Below, piece by piece: positions 60,731 through 64,000 of a DNA stretch of 64,000 nt. The notes below the pieces were generated by a model that ran no database searches, was not told the DNA's origin, and saw nothing but the letters and a program-made list of their open reading frames with translations. The translations under genes were made by a program, and so were the position numbers. The stretch covers positions 62,001-126,000 of the forward strand of contig CAJYHN010000002.1 in the NCBI GenBank assembly GCA_913774665.1, given 5' to 3'. The stretch comes from an uncultured Microbacterium sp. GTDB taxonomy: Bacteria > Actinomycetota > Actinomycetes > Actinomycetales > Microbacteriaceae. The stretch's first letter is position 1, and each line of letters begins with the position of its first letter.

Positions 60731-63210
60731 GTTCACCGAGTCCGGCCGAGCGTTTCGCTCGCGCCGCCGCCCGCTCCACGCACCCGCACACGGCCGACTT
60801 CGCCGAGATGCAGCGCTTCGACCTCGACGATTTCCAGATCGCCGGATGCCACGCCCTCGAGGACGGCCGGAGCGTTCTGGTGGCCGCGCCCACCGGCGCC
60901 GGAAAGACGATCGTCGGCGAGTTCGCGATCCACCTCGCGATGCTCGAGCCCGGTGACAAGGCGTTCTACACCACCCCCATCAAGGCGCTCTCGAACCAGA
61001 AGTTCCATGAGTTGCAGGAGGTGTACGGCGACGACGAGGTCGGCCTGCTGACGGGTGACACCAACATCAACGCCTCGGCGCGCATCGTCGTGATGACCAC
61101 CGAGGTGCTGCGCAACATGCTGTACGCCGACTCGCCGGCCCTGCGGGGTCTGCGCTTCGTCGTGATGGACGAGGTGCACTACCTCGCCGACCGCTTCCGC
61201 GGCGCGGTGTGGGAAGAAGTGATCATCCACCTCCCGCCGTCGGTCAAGCTCGTGTCGCTGTCGGCGACCGTCTCCAACGCCGAGGAGTTCGGCGACTGGC
61301 TCGACACCGTGCGCGGCGACACCGAGGTGATCGTGTCTGAGACCCGTCCGGTTCCTCTCGAGCAGCACGTGCTCGTCCGCGGCGACCTTCTGCCGCTGTT
61401 CGACGATCGGGCCGGAGTCGCGACCGCGCAGGTCAATCAGGAGCTGCTGCGCATCCGCGGCGGCAACGCCGGGGGGTACGAGAACAACCGGCGCGCGCAG
61501 GAGTATCGCTCCCAGCGGCACGCGGGCGGCCCCCGCCACGCCCATCAGCGTCGCGGCGGGCACAAGCCGCTGCGCGCGCAGCAGGGCCCGCGCATCGAAC
61601 GCATCGACCGGCCCGAGGTCGTCGAGCTGCTGCAGCGCAACCACCTTTTGCCGGCGATCTTCTTCATCTTCAGCCGCGCCGGGTGCGATGCCGCCGTCCA
61701 GCAGCTGCGCCGTGCCAACGTCCGGCTCACCTCCGCCGAGGAGCGCGTCGAGATCCGCCAGATCGTCGACGAACTGACCTTCACCCTCAAGGACGAGGAT
61801 CTCGCCGTCCTGCGCTTCTGGGAGTGGCGCGACAACCTCGAACGCGGGATGGCCTCGCACCACGCGGGTCTGCTGCCGGCCTTCAAGGAGGTCGTCGAGG
61901 AGCTGTTCCGCCGCAAGCTCGTCAAGGTCGTGTTCGCGACCGAGACGCTCGCCCTCGGCATCAACATGCCGGCGCGTACCGTCGTGCTCGAGAGGCTCGA
62001 GAAGTTCAACGGCGAGGCCCGCGTCGCCATCACCTCGGGGGAGTACACGCAGCTCACCGGTCGCGCCGGCCGTCGCGGCATCGACGTCGAGGGCCACGCG
62101 GTCGTGCAGTTCACCGAGGGCCTCGACCCGCAGTCGGTCGCCGCGCTCGCCTCGCGCCGCACCTACCCGCTCAACTCGAGCTTCCGGCCCACCTACAACA
62201 TGGCCGTGAACCTCATCGACCAGTTCGGTCGTGCGCGGGCGCGCGAGATCCTCGAGTCGTCGTTCGCGCAGTTCCAGGCCGACCGCTCGGTGGTGGGCCT
62301 CGCCCGCCAGGTGAAAGAAGCCGAGGAGTCGCTCGCCGGCTACGAGAAGGCGATGACGTGCGACCGCGGCGATTTCCGCGAGTACTCCACCATTCGACGC
62401 GAGCTGAGCGACCTCGAGAAGATCAATAGACGGGATGCCACGGCTCCGCGCCGTCTGCGCGACGAGCGGCAGCAGCAGATCCAGTCGCTGCGCAAGCGCA
62501 TGCAGCGCCACCCGTGCCACTCGTGCCCCGATCGCGAGGCTCACGCCCGCTGGGCGGAGCGCTACTGGAAGCTCAAGCGCACCACCGACAAGACCCGCCA
62601 GCAGATCGACCAGCGCACCGGCACCGTCGCGCGCGTGTTCGACCGGGTCGTCGAAGTGCTCGCGGCGCTGGAGTACGTGGCGATCGAAGACGACGGCGCC
62701 ACGGTGCTCACGCGCGCCGGCCGCACGATGCGCCGCATCTACGGAGAGCGCGACCTGCTCGTGGCCGAGTCGCTGCGCCAGGGACTGTGGGAGGGACTGG
62801 ACGCCCCCTCGCTCGCCGCCCTCGCCTGCTGCCTCGTGTACGAACCACGCCGCGACGAAGCGGGACCGGGGGAGCGCGGCCTGCCCCGCGGCGCCTTCCG
62901 CGGGGCCCTCGACGCCACGCAGACGCTCTGGCAAGAGCTCGACGATCTCGAACGCGACCACCGGTTGCCGGGCTCGGAGTCGCCCGCCTCGGGCCTCGCG
63001 CCGGCGATGCACGCGTGGGCGAAGGGCCTCCCGCTCGACAGCGTGCTGACCCTGGCCGACATGGCCGCGGGTGACTTCGTGCGCTGGGCGAAGCAGACGA
63101 TCGACCTGCTCGACCAGATCTCGCTGGTCGCCGAACCGCCGCTCGCCAAGACCGCGCGCACGGCGCTCGACTCCGTGCGCCGCGGGATCGTGGCCTACAC
63201 GTCGGCATGA
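60727..63210 (+). CDS. helY: Ski2/HelY-type DEAD/DEAH RNA helicase
   Basis: This 827-residue helicase has motif I APTGAGKT, Ia TTPIKALSNQK, II DEVHY, III SLSATVSN, V TETLALGINMPA, and VI QLTGRAGRRGID. An insert of about 60 residues rich in Arg, His and Gln follows motif III. The C-terminal arch/DSHCT-type region has HPCHSCPDREAHARW. It resembles actinobacterial HelY/MTR4-like helicases thought to act in RNA turnover. GTG start overlaps the tatC stop and the stop overlaps the lnt ATG. Confidence 0.92.
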   Translation: MSSPSPAERFARAAARSTHPHTADFAEMQRFDLDDFQIAGCHALEDGRSVLVAAPTGAGKTIVGEFAIHLAMLEPGDKAFYTTPIKALSNQKFHELQEVYGDDEVGLLTGDTNINASARIVVMTTEVLRNMLYADSPALRGLRFVVMDEVHYLADRFRGAVWEEVIIHLPPSVKLVSLSATVSNAEEFGDWLDTVRGDTEVIVSETRPVPLEQHVLVRGDLLPLFDDRAGVATAQVNQELLRIRGGNAGGYENNRRAQEYRSQRHAGGPRHAHQRRGGHKPLRAQQGPRIERIDRPEVVELLQRNHLLPAIFFIFSRAGCDAAVQQLRRANVRLTSAEERVEIRQIVDELTFTLKDEDLAVLRFWEWRDNLERGMASHHAGLLPAFKEVVEELFRRKLVKVVFATETLALGINMPARTVVLERLEKFNGEARVAITSGEYTQLTGRAGRRGIDVEGHAVVQFTEGLDPQSVAALASRRTYPLNSSFRPTYNMAVNLIDQFGRARAREILESSFAQFQADRSVVGLARQVKEAEESLAGYEKAMTCDRGDFREYSTIRRELSDLEKINRRDATAPRRLRDERQQQIQSLRKRMQRHPCHSCPDREAHARWAERYWKLKRTTDKTRQQIDQRTGTVARVFDRVVEVLAALEYVAIEDDGATVLTRAGRTMRRIYGERDLLVAESLRQGLWEGLDAPSLAALACCLVYEPRRDEAGPGERGLPRGAFRGALDATQTLWQELDDLERDHRLPGSESPASGLAPAMHAWAKGLPLDSVLTLADMAAGDFVRWAKQTIDLLDQISLVAEPPLAKTARTALDSVRRGIVAYTSA

Positions 63211-64000
63211 GCGCCGTGACGACGCCCCGGGGGGCAGCGGTTGCTCCGCTGCGCCTCGCTTTCGCGGCGCCCCTCGCCGTGGTGGCGGGGCTGCTGCTGG
63301 TCACCGCTTTCCCCGCCCTCGCCTGGTGGCCGATGGCGTTCCCCGCCGTCGCCCTCGCGTTGGTGACCCTCATCGGCCGCCGGTTCTGGTCGGCCGTGCT
63401 GATCGGGTTCCTCTTCGGGGTGGCGTTCTTCTCTGTCAACCTGCTGTTCACCGCTCGCTACCTCGGACCCGTCCCGTGGGCGGCCCTGTTCGTCCTCGAA
63501 GCGTTGCTCACAGCCGTTCTGGCGGCGCCGATCGCCCTGGCCTATCGGTGGATGCCGCGCATCGCGCCGGGGCGCGTGGGACGGCTCCTGCTGCTCCCCG
63601 CGCTCGTCGCGGCGCTGTGGACCCTCCGGGAGCAGATCGTCGGCTCGTGGCCGTACGGCGGCTTCCCCTGGGGGCGCATCGGCGTCTCGCAGGTCAACAG
63701 CCCCTTCGCCGAGGTGGCGTCGTGGGTGGGTATGTCGGGGCTGTCCTTCCTCGTGGTGCTGTTCTGCGCGATGGCCGTGGAGTTCGTGCGCGGCGGCCGC
63801 ATCCGTCGGGTGACCGGCGCGGTCCCCGCGGCGGCGGTGCTCGTCGTGCTGGTGGCGTTGCCCGCGTTCCCCACCGCCGACGCGGGCTCGATCCGCGTGG
63901 GCGCGGTGCAGGGCAACGGTCCGGCGGGGTACTTCGACCAGCGCACGCGCAACGCGGTGTTGAACGCGCAGCTCGCGGCATCCGCCCCTCTGTTCGGTCA
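63207..64000 (+). CDS. lnt: Apolipoprotein N-acyltransferase, N-terminal part (cut by window edge)
   Basis: The frame is open from the ATG overlapping the helY stop to the window end (264 residues visible). The first about 220 residues form several membrane helices, with SWPYGGFPWGRIG and MSGLSFLVVLFCAM, typical of Lnt. The nitrilase-like periplasmic domain then begins (IRVGAVQGNGP) and is truncated by the edge. Lnt adds the third acyl chain to lipoproteins. Its position after helY is conserved in actinobacteria. Confidence 0.9.
   Translation, partial: MSAVTTPRGAAVAPLRLAFAAPLAVVAGLLLVTAFPALAWWPMAFPAVALALVTLIGRRFWSAVLIGFLFGVAFFSVNLLFTARYLGPVPWAALFVLEALLTAVLAAPIALAYRWMPRIAPGRVGRLLLLPALVAALWTLREQIVGSWPYGGFPWGRIGVSQVNSPFAEVASWVGMSGLSFLVVLFCAMAVEFVRGGRIRRVTGAVPAAAVLVVLVALPAFPTADAGSIRVGAVQGNGPAGYFDQRTRNAVLNAQLAASAPLFG

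Overview
This window looks like chromosome from a high-GC actinobacterium of the Microbacteriaceae, most likely Microbacterium. The evidence is a GC content near 70 percent by eye, many GTG starts, a corynebacterial-type glycogen synthase, a mycothiol-dependent type of maleylpyruvate isomerase, a DUF222/HNH nuclease, and the actinobacterial order trmI - FKBP lipoprotein - pafB - pafC - tatA - tatC - helY - lnt. There is no phage, insertion sequence or CRISPR array. Most genes are ordinary chromosomal genes packed into short operons with ATGA or GTGA overlaps.

Layout. 1-7.5 kb: edge of a proline-rich protein, fabG, an alpha/beta hydrolase, serB, luxS, the divergent glgC/glgA pair, an ABC ATPase, and rpmE2 with a structured leader and a strong terminator. 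7.5-10 kb: a decayed nitrilase gene whose middle has expanded into twelve 24-bp repeats, then a DUF222/HNH gene. 10-16.5 kb: a wall-anchored M1 peptidase, a DnaQ-type exonuclease, a hydrolase, a CGNR regulator divergent from an EamA exporter with a perfect operator between them, and an Lrp/AsnC regulator. 17-28.6 kb: branched-chain ketoacid dehydrogenase (bkdABC), then a TetR regulator divergent from a carboxylase - acyl-CoA dehydrogenase - MaoC - CitE operon. Together this is the same gene set as the M. tuberculosis accD1-accA1-fadE19-citE-bkd locus for leucine breakdown. 28.6-38 kb: a phosphatase and a salicylate-CoA/gentisate degradation island controlled by a PaaX-type protein. 38-47.6 kb: sirtuin, cytosine-deaminase-like amidohydrolase, rRNA/tRNA methylase, SGNH esterase, helicase, VIT-type transporter and a 2OG oxygenase. 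47.6-51.4 kb: a zinc ABC transporter operon with a Zur-like box, then tRNA-Leu(GAG). 51.5-64 kb: M20 peptidase, uppP, PAC2 protein, then HAD - trmI - FKBP - pafBC - tatAC - helY - lnt, the last cut by the window edge.

Cross-cutting signals. The 7-mer GGATGCC/GGCATCC occurs about 110 times, several-fold above a simple base-composition expectation. It is balanced between strands, is present in coding and intergenic DNA, and sits in one terminator stem. At least 14 genes have a TAnnnT hexamer exactly 6-7 nt before the start codon, which points to leaderless transcripts. The biotin carboxylase subunit carries a C-terminal tail built from two palindromic repeat units between 27-bp direct repeats. 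Several tiny overlapping ORFs sit at operon junctions. These are the observations most worth following up.
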